Positions 1 to 6,318 are shown, counted from the stretch's first letter. The stretch is 7,988 bases of DNA from CAYYGL01 sp964471235 (GCA_964471235.1 CAYYGL010000212.1:1-7988), one strand, 5' to 3'. Made by a program: numbers and translations. The notes: a model not told the origin generated them from the sequence alone.

Positions 1-292
1 TTCCCCGCTCGTTGAACAAACGCTTTACCGCCGGTTCCAACAATCCTTCCACAAACCGTCCCCACTTGCCGCCCAAATCACCTATCGCTTTCGTTACCTC
101 GGCAATTTTGCGATCGGTCTCCTTAAACTTCCGATCCGTCTCTCCAAATTGTTCCTTCAAAAATTCTTCGGTCTCCTTAAACTTTCGATCCGTCTCTTTA
201 AACTTGCGATCGGTCTCTTTAAATCTCCGATCCGTCTCCTTAAACATTTCCCAGATTTCCCGAATTGCTTGTTGTAATTCTTGTGCAGTCAT
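1..292 (-). CDS. DUF3782-like coiled-coil protein, N-terminal part (runs off window)
   Basis: Reading leftward from ATG at 292, an open frame of 97 codons continues past the window edge, so the C-terminus is missing. Residues 17-43 and 49-62 are built of the heptad F-K-E-T-D-R-K, an amphipathic coiled-coil repeat, followed by a linker (IAEVTKAIGDLGGKWGRFVE) entering a globular domain around residue 75. This layout (short N-terminus, KETDRKF heptads, then 'GxxWGRFVEGLLEPAV') is what I know from DUF3782 proteins, whose C-terminal domain is related to PD-(D/E)XK nucleases; that catalytic part would lie outside the window. Function is unknown; a nuclease-like role is family inference only. The start has a weak GGTGG about 5 nt upstream; an in-frame GTG three codons earlier is an alternative. 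A sigma-70-like promoter at 326-354 would serve it as a single gene separate from the operon upstream. Confidence 0.8.
   Translation of the reverse strand, partial: MTAQELQQAIREIWEMFKETDRRFKETDRKFKETDRKFKETEEFLKEQFGETDRKFKETDRKIAEVTKAIGDLGGKWGRFVEGLLEPAVKRLFNERG
107..244 (-). repeat. 21-nt coding repeats (KETDRKF heptads)
   Basis: Six imperfect copies of a 21-nt unit encode F-K-E-T-D-R/E-K/R/E. The first four (about 164-244) are strictly tandem, then a short degenerate stretch (LKEQ and neighbours, about 149-163) interrupts, and two more copies follow (107-148). Units differ mostly at synonymous positions (for example AAG/AAA Lys, ACG/ACC Thr, CGG/CGC/CGA Arg), so the repeat is kept at protein level. 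Copy number in such arrays can change by slippage or recombination; here that would change coiled-coil length in steps of 7 residues. Confidence 0.85.
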
Positions 293-325
293 GCTTGCCA
301 CCGGTTTTCCTGTTATCTTCCATTA

Positions 326-354
326 AATATAAGGCTAATGAAAAAGGATAGCAA
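326..354 (-). promoter_or_regulatory. Candidate sigma-70-type promoter for the DUF3782-like gene
   Basis: On the minus strand, TTGCTA (349-354) lies exactly 17 nt from TATATT (326-331); these match the -35 and -10 consensus at 4/6 and 5/6 positions. Transcription would begin near 319, leaving a leader of about 27 nt before the ATG at 292. It sits in the 95-nt gap after the preceding operon. Found by eye only; the housekeeping consensus in this lineage may differ from the E. coli one. Confidence 0.4.
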
Positions 355-376
355 CTGAACCGAGAAGGGAAATTGA

Positions 377-412
377 GAGATTATCTGTTAAAAACTGACA
401 GAATAGAATCTC
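377..412 (-). terminator. Possible hairpin overlapping the end of the barrel-protein gene
   Basis: Two nested arm pairs are present: GAGATT (377-382) with AATCTC (407-412), and TCTGT (384-388) with ACAGA (398-402), with a 9-nt loop that includes most of the stop codon region. The arms could fold in the transcript of the 388-1659 gene just before the next promoter. No T-run follows on the minus strand, so it is not a classical intrinsic terminator; it could be a 3'-end stabiliser or chance. Confidence 0.25.
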
Positions 413-1659
413 CCGTTACTATTCCCAAAGCGCGGATTTACCACATTGTTATATATGGATCCAAAGGAATAGCTAATTCCGAAGGAGATATAATAAGAAT
501 AAGTGGTTGCCAGTTCTTTACGGCGCAATAACACTTCTTCCTGACTGGCACCACGAAGCGGCAGGGAAAGCTGGTCGTGGATCATAGAGATATTTCCAAA
601 CAGGCGGAGAGAAAAACCGGTAAACAATCGAAATTGTAATTGACTGAAAAGCTGAAGACGGTTTTTTGAAAGATCATGCAGAAACTGGGAAGCTTCCAGG
701 GATGTCTCGGTTGATCCCCAGGGTTGGTTAAATGTCAGGGTAATGGTAAAAGCATGGTTGAACAGTTCTTCCCGGGTTTTATAAAATATAGTTTCCTCCA
801 GGTATTTGCGGGTTCTCACCTTTATTGCGTATTCAAGTCGCAGTTCATGGTGGGTAGATTCAGAGTAGGGGTAGATATTATATTCAAGCGCCGGGGATAG
901 ACTGAACTGGTAATCGATATTGCTAAACGAAGAAGAAGAATATCCGCCGAACACACCGATACTCCAATGTTCCCCCAGGCTTTTAATCTCCGAGGCAGTA
1001 AAGCCTTTGCTATTGGAAGTACTGGTGATGGTCTGTCCGCCTACATCAAAATTATTTTCGCTGTAATTAGCATAGAGTGAAAAGCGGGTTTTCCATTCGA
1101 GTGTAATTCGTGAGGCGGATACCGAGGCGTTCAGGAACATTGAATTCGTTGATTGCTGACCATTGGCAAAAGTATTAGCATTAAGGCTGAAAACCCAATT
1201 ATGCCACTTATCCACTACCTTTACCGTGGTAGCCTTCGGTTTATAATGAATTTGAATGATATCGGCAACCGGTGTATGCGCCACGTAGCGCACTACCCCT
1301 AATTTCAGGATAGAGGCAATCCCCTTTCGAATTTCATCATCGGTAGCTGTATTGCCGGAGTAATAACGAAGGGTATCCCGCATCCCGGCAAATTCGGCTT
1401 TTCCAAGAAACATCACCGTAAATTCACTGCCGCCGCCGGCGGTACCCTGGCGGGTAATCAGAACATGCACATTCGCTTCATTCCGATCCCTTACATAGTT
1501 CACAAAGGGGATTTCGGTACGGATAAAATCCAGATCACAAAAATCACAATCCAGATAAATTCTTGGCGCATTGTGCATCACAGAATTGGTGTTCGGAGTG
1601 ACCGTTTGAGCGAAAAGAGTCGCAAAACAAAGCAATACGAAGAATCCTAAGCGTTCCAC
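388..1659 (-). CDS. Secreted/outer-membrane beta-barrel protein in ECF sigma operon
   Basis: The product is about 423 aa starting at GTG 1659. A signal peptide follows (MERLGFFVLLCFATLFA^Q). Residues about 33-126 form a soluble domain with YLDCDFCDLDFIRTEIPFV (Cys38 and Cys41 in a CxxC), 'VRDRNEANVHVLITRQGTAGGG' and 'ATDDEIRKGIASILKLGVVRYV'. From about 152 to the end the chain alternates aromatic and polar residues in beta-strand-like stretches and ends in Phe (GRFYSVSF), as outer-membrane barrels do. I recognise the N-terminal motif set as a recurring uncharacterised family of FCB-group and related bacteria, but no function is known to me. It is the last gene of the sigma-factor operon, 68 nt after its neighbour. 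The frame is open up to a TTG at 1707, but that start has no ribosome site and would put 16 charged/polar residues ahead of the signal peptide. Confidence 0.75.
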   Translation of the reverse strand: MERLGFFVLLCFATLFAQTVTPNTNSVMHNAPRIYLDCDFCDLDFIRTEIPFVNYVRDRNEANVHVLITRQGTAGGGSEFTVMFLGKAEFAGMRDTLRYYSGNTATDDEIRKGIASILKLGVVRYVAHTPVADIIQIHYKPKATTVKVVDKWHNWVFSLNANTFANGQQSTNSMFLNASVSASRITLEWKTRFSLYANYSENNFDVGGQTITSTSNSKGFTASEIKSLGEHWSIGVFGGYSSSSFSNIDYQFSLSPALEYNIYPYSESTHHELRLEYAIKVRTRKYLEETIFYKTREELFNHAFTITLTFNQPWGSTETSLEASQFLHDLSKNRLQLFSQLQFRLFTGFSLRLFGNISMIHDQLSLPLRGASQEEVLLRRKELATTYSYYISFGISYSFGSIYNNVVNPRFGNSNGRFYSVSF

Positions 1660-1664
1660 AATAA

Positions 1665-1671
1665 CTCTCCC
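1665..1671 (-). promoter_or_regulatory. Ribosome binding site fixing the GTG start of the barrel protein
   Basis: GGGAGAG on the minus strand lies 5 nt before GTG at 1657-1659, an ideal spacing. It decides the start: translation from this GTG begins directly with a normal signal peptide. The longer frame from TTG 1707 has no such site. Confidence 0.75.
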
Positions 1672-1727
1672 ATAATTGATTGAGACTTCCCGTTCGTTTA
1701 TCCGCAAAGCAGGTATATACTTAAGTT

Positions 1728-2789
1728 CTAATCTACCTCGACAATATGGGTGCGTTGAAGCAAGGTATCCAATGATATCTGAGATCGTGCGTATGCTTTC
1801 AAATCTATAGGTAACAACCGAATCAGGTAAGTATGCTCTTCGCTGGAAATGCTCCTTATTTTAAGCATCATGTAAAACGATGAATTTTGGGGTAAAGAGT
1901 GAAAAGCTCTTCCGTAGTCCCCAACTGTTTGAATTAGTTTTCGAAACAATTTTACGGGTTTTTCAAAACGGTTTTTTGTAAAGTTAACTGATAATTCCTG
2001 AACGTTTAAAAGAAATAACACTCCCATATCAGGGATAAAAATACCATTTATATTTCTTTTTAAAAGTAATTCCTGACGGCTATAATTCGAAATCATTTGC
2101 TCTAAAATTGCTGACATAATTTGGAACGATTCTTTAAAAGAAGGACTTGTTAACCTTTTTTTCTCGATCTTTTTATTAAACTCCTCTTTAGAAATTTCAT
2201 TTTTCCTGTAACGATTAATGTTCTCTTTACTAATCCAATATTCAACCGAAAGAGCATTATCCGAGTTGCTCATGGGAAAAAGTAGGAGAATAACTTTTTG
2301 CCCGGGTTTCAACCGATTCGTTACATCTGCATAATTTTGAAAAAAGGTATAAATTTTCTCCTCATATTGACTCAACTTTTTCTCCAAATAATCATTATGC
2401 TGAACGAATATGGTTCGCATCTCTTCTAGCTTACTTGAGTCAAGTGTTTGCAAAAAGCCCTGGATGGATTTTGGTTTTCTCCCATTTTGCTTTAGAACCG
2501 AATCCAGAACTGTTAATCTTTTTTGTAAAACTGAAAGTGAATGAATATCATAAGCATAAAATCGGGGACTCACGAAAAAAACATATCCCCGGTCAGAAAA
2601 ATAACTGCCAGAAATATCCACCTGGTATGTTGATGAAGACCCAACCGAGCTAATCAGTTGTTCCAAAATAGATTCCATAATTCTGATATCTTCGGAAATA
2701 GACTGATCGTATTTCTCGTATTGCTGGGCAAAAAGTAGAGAACAAAGAAAAATCGTATTGATGATAGTGAGTCTTGTAAAAAATTTCAT
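1728..2789 (-). CDS. Secreted protein with internal duplication, third gene of ECF sigma operon
   Basis: The product is 353 aa with a signal peptide (residues 1-21, ending LLFA^Q), hence probably periplasmic. No catalytic motif is visible. Two related halves are apparent: residues 32-74 (IMESILEQLIS ... G-Y-x-x-D-x-G-x-x-F) match 219-262 (IMSAILEQMIS ... G-I-F-x-x-D-x-G-x-x-F), and the tails also align (LKPGQKVILLLFP ... KNEISKEEF at 160-204 against LPQNSSFYMMLKI ... RSQISLDTL at 299-343). The first half carries a longer charged helical insert (about 115-155). Its ATG overlaps the anti-sigma stop codon in ATGA (2786-2789), indicating translational coupling. Together with its export this suggests a periplasmic partner or sensor for the anti-sigma factor; that is inference. 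I do not recognise a named family. Coding sequence is AT-rich. Confidence 0.8.
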   Translation of the reverse strand: MKFFTRLTIINTIFLCSLLFAQQYEKYDQSISEDIRIMESILEQLISSVGSSSTYQVDISGSYFSDRGYVFFVSPRFYAYDIHSLSVLQKRLTVLDSVLKQNGRKPKSIQGFLQTLDSSKLEEMRTIFVQHNDYLEKKLSQYEEKIYTFFQNYADVTNRLKPGQKVILLLFPMSNSDNALSVEYWISKENINRYRKNEISKEEFNKKIEKKRLTSPSFKESFQIMSAILEQMISNYSRQELLLKRNINGIFIPDMGVLFLLNVQELSVNFTKNRFEKPVKLFRKLIQTVGDYGRAFHSLPQNSSFYMMLKIRSISSEEHTYLIRLLPIDLKAYARSQISLDTLLQRTHIVEVD

Positions 2790-3427
2790 TGGGCTTTCTC
2801 CAAATTTACACGTACCAATTTTTCAAGAATGTAGCGCGTTTGCTCATTGTTTTGATTCAGATGCTCTAAAGTGGAAGTATAATATTGCAAATCTCTCCAT
2901 CGTTGTTCCTGCAAATTCATTAAAATCCGTGTCAGTTCTATCTGGTAAGCTTTTTGTTTCCGCTCTTCATTTGCAATTATCATCTGGCTCATTTCTAGCA
3001 GAGTTTCTCGTTGCCATGCAAGAAATTTCTCATTTAAAGTGGTTCGGTCTTGAGATTCATACCGAGAATTACCAATGGTAAGGGTAAATTCTCCACGTTG
3101 ATATCGAAATTCCATTCCTTTTAAAAACAATATTCCAAATAAGAATACGACGAACATGGCAAACACATACTTTGGTTTAATATTTCGAAAATAATTCAGC
3201 CCGTGTTTCTCCCAAAATGAACTCTTGACTCTCAATGGCAGGATCAATGCCTCAGCCGGTGGCGCCTCCCATCTTTTGAGCAACTCAACTGTTTTCTGCA
3301 ATTCTTTTAACTCTTTCTGGCAGTGACTGCACTGTTTTAGATGGGAAGTCACGCTATTTTTAAGTGTCTCATCTAAGTCATCATCTAATAGTGCTGGTAA
3401 ATGTAGACGGCTTTGTTCACAGTCCAT
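2786..3427 (-). CDS. Membrane-bound zinc-finger anti-sigma factor
   Basis: The product is 213 aa. Residues 1-40 form a zinc-binding anti-sigma (ZAS, zf-HC2) domain: Cys3 plus the H-x3-C-x2-C motif at His29, Cys33 and Cys36 (HLKQCSHC). A single membrane segment lies at 87-102 (YVFAMFVVFLFGILFL). The remaining ~110 residues would lie in the periplasm: a short beta-like part (EFTLTIG) followed by a long charged helical region ending YILEKLVRVNLEKAQ. By family knowledge the N-terminus binds and silences the ECF sigma factor encoded just upstream, and release is triggered through the external part. The ATG lies inside the sigma gene, overlapping its end by 11 nt, with GGAGAGGAG about 10 nt upstream. 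Release mechanism (regulated proteolysis or conformational change) cannot be told from sequence. Confidence 0.88.
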   Translation of the reverse strand: MDCEQSRLHLPALLDDDLDETLKNSVTSHLKQCSHCQKELKELQKTVELLKRWEAPPAEALILPLRVKSSFWEKHGLNYFRNIKPKYVFAMFVVFLFGILFLKGMEFRYQRGEFTLTIGNSRYESQDRTTLNEKFLAWQRETLLEMSQMIIANEERKQKAYQIELTRILMNLQEQRWRDLQYYTSTLEHLNQNNEQTRYILEKLVRVNLEKAQ

Positions 3428-4004
3428 GTTTTTTTAACTCCTCTCCTAAATTTTCCTGCTCAATTATTTTTCTTATTGAACGTAATCCATAATAAAATCG
3501 AGATTTAACGGTATTTTCCGATTGGCTCAAAAGTTCCGCAACTTCACTAAATTTAAGGTCTTGATAAATTTTAAGAATGATAACTACCCGCTGCTCAACG
3601 GGAATCTGCAAGAAAAGACGTTCAAAAATATCCCTTACTTGTTTGTCAAGAATTTTGGCCTCAATTTTCTCGTGATGCTTATTCTCAATCCTGTTTTCGC
3701 TTTCAGTAAATTGGTCTTGTTTCTGCTTATTTCTTTTGTTCCAACGATAATTGTTTTTGGCTTCATTTAAGGCTATTCGATAAATCCATATTTTAAATTT
3801 TTCAGGTTTTTTCAAAGTTTTTAGATGTTTATAAACCTTTACAAACGTCTGCTGACATACATCCTCAGCGTCATCCATGTTCCCTAAAAACCTGTAAAGG
3901 TAATTTAATATCGGCTTATACCAATAGCGAATAATCTGGTTAATAGCATCGCAATCCCCATCCTGAAATCGATGTATGAGAAGTGTTAAATTATCGGTAT
4001 TCAT
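3417..4004 (-). CDS. ECF-type RNA polymerase sigma factor
   Basis: The product is 195 aa, the normal size for an extracytoplasmic-function sigma factor. Region 2 covers about 23-90, with the core-binding and -10-recognition signature DDAEDVCQQTFVKVYKHL (44-61) and FKIWIYRIALNEAKN (70-84). A charged linker (about 88-118) follows, then region 4 (about 124-180) with QIPVEQRVVIIL and the helix-turn-helix FSEVAELLSQSENTVKSRF (152-170) that reads the -35 element. It directs RNA polymerase to a regulon that often includes its own operon. It is first in a four-gene minus-strand operon with its cognate anti-sigma factor. The ATG at 4004 has only a weak GGAAA upstream; nearby ATGs at 4014 and 4026 are out of frame. 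ECF subgroup cannot be assigned by eye. Confidence 0.93.
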   Translation of the reverse strand: MNTDNLTLLIHRFQDGDCDAINQIIRYWYKPILNYLYRFLGNMDDAEDVCQQTFVKVYKHLKTLKKPEKFKIWIYRIALNEAKNNYRWNKRNKQKQDQFTESENRIENKHHEKIEAKILDKQVRDIFERLFLQIPVEQRVVIILKIYQDLKFSEVAELLSQSENTVKSRFYYGLRSIRKIIEQENLGEELKKHGL

Positions 4005-4108
4005 CGGTTTCCATGTTTTTTTCCATGTATTAAAATGACAAGTGCATATCCCAAAAAGTTTTATTGAAAAAATTTAGTAACTGTCAGCCACACCCAATTC
4101 CAACGGTA

Positions 4109-4118
4109 TCCAATTGGA
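4109..4118. repeat. Perfect 10-bp palindrome TCCAATTGGA upstream of sigma operon
   Basis: TCCAATTGGA is a perfect dyad about 105 nt upstream of the sigma-factor ATG. A half-site-like copy (CCAATTCCA) lies just to its left at about 4094-4102. It could be a regulator binding site, but a 10-bp palindrome can occur by chance. Confidence 0.3.
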
Positions 4119-4143
4119 ACAGGGCTCCCGGGGAGAAATGAAC

Positions 4144-4176
4144 ACGCTTACCTGTGCCGTTGGTACCTGTAAGCGT
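4144..4176. repeat. Inverted repeat ACGCTTAC-17 nt-GTAAGCGT
   Basis: The arms ACGCTTAC (4144-4151) and GTAAGCGT (4169-4176) are exact reverse complements, 17 nt apart. Centre-to-centre spacing is 25 bp, roughly two to two and a half helical turns. It lies 140-172 nt upstream of the sigma-factor start. It could be an operator for a dimeric regulator, or a stem-loop if transcribed; no T-run follows, so it is not a typical terminator. Confidence 0.4.
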
Positions 4177-4267
4177 ATCCATTATTGGCTAATGATGTGA
4201 ATAGGTACGTTATTTTGAACTTTAACCAAAAGAGCGGAGGCATTACAAGTGAGTGTTTCTATAACAG

Positions 4268-4451
4268 TTTTCTAAGAAGATGTTTGAAAAGTCATTATCA
4301 TTCCAGTCATAAACGCCGGCTTATCGGGAATTACCCTTTTGGCTGGAAGATTCACCAACGGAGTCTATGACAGGGTATTTTTCCGAAAAAACGTCGGAAA
4401 AAATCGGAATGATAATGCTTTCAAAAACTTTTCAAACACCCTCTAAGAAAA
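4268..4451. mobile_element. MITE-like or fold-back element with long terminal inverted repeats
   Basis: The outer arms 4268-4291 and 4428-4451 are reverse complements at 21 of 24 positions (shared core TGTTTGAAAAG). Further in, CATTATCATTCC (4293-4304) is perfectly complementary to GGAATGATAATG (4406-4417). The two arm segments are separated by 1 nt on the left and 10 nt on the right; the extra right-hand bases look like a partial duplication of TTTGAAAAG. The ~100-bp centre encodes nothing and contains a smaller stem, TTTTTCCGA (4378-4386) with TCGGAAAAA (4394-4402). Size, long arms and lack of coding fit a non-autonomous element. No target-site duplication is evident, so an old insertion or a structured regulatory repeat remains possible. 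Confidence 0.5.
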
Positions 4452-4486
4452 GAATTGAGGAAAGGTAGATTGACAGAACGTTATAA

Positions 4487-6205
4487 TTACCGAAGAAGCA
4501 GCATTTCCCGAACCTGAAAAAAAGAACCTACTTTTATTCGATAGAGGTAAATTCCACTGGCAACCGTTTGTCCGTTATCATCCCTCCCATCCCATTTTAC
4601 CCTATAGCTGCCAGCTCCCTGCTCCCGTTTTACCAGAGTACGGACTTTCTGTCCCATCACATTGTAAATCATTAATTGCACGTTGCCGTTACGTGACAGT
4701 TGATAACTGATTACCGTTTCCGGGTTAAAGGGATTGGGAAAATTCTGTTGCAATTCGAAATCCTGTGCTGCGGGTTTCACCGGCGGCTCATGGATACCGG
4801 TAGGATTCATCGGGAGCAGAGCGACATCCAGCCGGGTAGCCACGCTGTCTGTTACCGGCACACTGTGCAGCGTATCCGACTGGTAACCATCCGCCGAGAT
4901 AATCACATCGTAATTTCCGGGCTGGAGGAGTCGGTGATAATCGCCCACGTCTGGATCGGTATACACCGGGGCATTGTCAATGCCCAAGATATCAATCTGG
5001 GCAGTTAATGGGAGAGCTGTTAAAGAATCGGTAATGATGCCTCGAATGCCTTTCAGGCTTTCTTCCATATATGCTAAAAAAGATTCTTTATTATTATGCC
5101 ATCGTGCCGGGAGCACCGAACCCGGTGGGTTTTTCACATTCCACAGTTCAATGGTGGTTTCCCGCCCGCCATACCAATAGTAAATCCAATCCTGCCGCCC
5201 GCCAAAGATGGCATACCACTGGCAGCCGTTGATTATGCCGTTAGGGAAGCCGCCATTGAGGATATCCGGGTTATTGCTGGCATAGACCATGGAAACATCG
5301 ATAAACCAGGCGTCATCGGGGCAGGCGGAATAAGTGCCGCTGGGTTGACCGTTATCCCAGGGATAATTGACCACCTGGGCACCCCCATGGAAATTTGCCG
5401 ACAGGTTGAAACTGTGTGCCGCTACCAGGTTCATCATCGCTGCCGTCTCCGGCTCCCTGCCATCGGTGGTATTGTTGGGGTCAGATATACGGTCCGGAAA
5501 GTTACGGTTTAAATCTACCCAATGGGCATTAAACCGGATGGCGCCGTCTACAGTTTGATTGCCACCATAATACGTACCGTCAGGATTAAATAATGGGTTG
5601 ATCCAGATTTCCATGTTGTTGACCAGATGGGTCACCCGCTGCCCTTCAGGAGTTGGTTGAGCATAGTTGGTGAGGAGGTAGTCAATCAAGCGTAGCAACA
5701 AAACATAGCCGACGGTTTCATCCCCGTGCATGGTGGAGGTATAAAGAAATTCCGGTTCATCCTCATCCATGTCCGGGTTATCGCTAATCTTCAAACTGAG
5801 CAGCATTCGCCCCTGCACCGAATACCCCATGGTATCTAAGCGGCAAATATCCGGAAAGTTGTTGGCGAATTGCTGCATCATAACCACATAAGCAAGATAG
5901 GTGGGATAGGTATCCCAATCGGTCAAGATTTTCTGAACATCTTCGCTCATGGCATGTTGATACAGACTGCCCGGATTGGGCAGGCGCTCCGGCTGATACC
6001 CCCGCGCAAGCAAATTCTGCCATTCGGTGAAATTGGCATAGCCGTAAACATAGCCGTCTTTGACCTTATCCACCGAGCAAAGACGGGTTAAAATATCCAC
6101 TTTGGCATCACGGGTTACCGGAAGACGAAAGTAGTACTCCACCGGCTGGGCAAATAATGAGGATAATGCACCCAGCAGTAAGATCAGGAAGATCATTGCT
6201 TTCAT
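4487..6205 (-). CDS. Secreted M14 family zinc carboxypeptidase with C-terminal sorting domain
   Basis: The product is 572 aa. A signal peptide spans 1-19 (LLLGALSSLFA^Q). The peptidase M14 domain covers about 95-385: zinc ligands His160 and Glu163 in MHGDE and His273 in NFHGGAQ, substrate-binding NPDG (207-210) and LNRNFPD (232-238), and catalytic Glu353 in ETTIELWN. All key residues are present, so it should be active, removing C-terminal residues from peptides outside the cell. Residues about 386-465 resemble the carboxypeptidase regulatory (transthyretin-like) beta-sandwich. Residues 483-572 are a FlgD-like/type IX-style sorting domain (QNFPNPFNPETVISYQL ... WDGRDDNGQTVASGIYLYRI), which directs export across or attachment to the outer membrane in FCB-group bacteria. 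GGAGAGG at 6211-6217 lies 5 nt before the ATG. It appears to be a single-gene transcript. Confidence 0.93.
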   Translation of the reverse strand: MKAMIFLILLLGALSSLFAQPVEYYFRLPVTRDAKVDILTRLCSVDKVKDGYVYGYANFTEWQNLLARGYQPERLPNPGSLYQHAMSEDVQKILTDWDTYPTYLAYVVMMQQFANNFPDICRLDTMGYSVQGRMLLSLKISDNPDMDEDEPEFLYTSTMHGDETVGYVLLLRLIDYLLTNYAQPTPEGQRVTHLVNNMEIWINPLFNPDGTYYGGNQTVDGAIRFNAHWVDLNRNFPDRISDPNNTTDGREPETAAMMNLVAAHSFNLSANFHGGAQVVNYPWDNGQPSGTYSACPDDAWFIDVSMVYASNNPDILNGGFPNGIINGCQWYAIFGGRQDWIYYWYGGRETTIELWNVKNPPGSVLPARWHNNKESFLAYMEESLKGIRGIITDSLTALPLTAQIDILGIDNAPVYTDPDVGDYHRLLQPGNYDVIISADGYQSDTLHSVPVTDSVATRLDVALLPMNPTGIHEPPVKPAAQDFELQQNFPNPFNPETVISYQLSRNGNVQLMIYNVMGQKVRTLVKREQGAGSYRVKWDGRDDNGQTVASGIYLYRIKVGSFFQVREMLLLR

Positions 6206-6246
6206 AAAGTCCTCTCCGAACTTTGTTTGGTTGTTCGAATATGCTA

Positions 6247-6275
6247 AGTTTACGGTAGAAAACTGTTTTTCTCAA
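6247..6275 (-). promoter_or_regulatory. Candidate promoter for the M14 peptidase
   Basis: On the minus strand TTGAGA (6270-6275) is 17 nt from TAAACT (6247-6252), matching the housekeeping consensus at 5/6 and 4/6. The start point would be near 6240, giving a leader of about 35 nt that contains the strong ribosome site at 6211-6217. Identified by eye in the intergenic region between the divergent peptidase and HD genes. Confidence 0.4.
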
Positions 6276-6318
6276 GTTCTTTGAGGATTTGTCAGTCATT
6301 TTCCATCGTTCAGACTCT

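Larger units (their letters stand above)
4005..4486. other. 482-nt non-coding stretch between the peptidase and the sigma operon
   Basis: No convincing gene is present; short open frames here lack ribosome sites and protein-like composition. It must carry the promoter of the sigma operon (transcribed leftward from somewhere above 4004) and the end of the peptidase transcript, but I could not place a convincing promoter or a hairpin-plus-T terminator. Contents: an AT-rich leader (about 4005-4080), two palindromes (4109-4118; 4144-4176) and a 184-bp inverted-repeat element (4268-4451). Confidence 0.7.

Noticed and set aside
12..326. Plus-strand open frame of 104 codons with SVSLNFR repeats
   Set aside because: It is the antisense shadow of the KETDRKF heptads; the minus-strand frame has family-like content and continues past the window edge.
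4005..4080. ECF-type or sigma-70-type promoter directly upstream of the sigma gene
   Set aside because: Several partial matches exist (for example GGGATA and TTTAAT) but none has both elements at proper spacing, so no position is claimed.
4084..4182. Minus-strand 32-codon open frame starting MDTLTGTNGTG upstream of the sigma gene
   Set aside because: No ribosome site, no recognised similarity, and its DNA is occupied by the palindromes; short enough to be chance.
4185..4370. Plus-strand 61-codon open frame in the intergenic region
   Set aside because: It starts at TTG without a ribosome site, its composition is not protein-like, and it runs into the inverted-repeat element.
4378..4402. 9-bp stem (TTTTTCCGA/TCGGAAAAA) considered as terminator of the peptidase gene
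   Set aside because: The stem is AT-rich and no T-run follows on either strand; it lies inside the inverted-repeat element and is more simply part of that.
5096..5512. Plus-strand open frame of 138 codons inside the peptidase gene
   Set aside because: Antisense to the conserved M14 catalytic region; its length follows from the GC-rich codons on the opposite strand.
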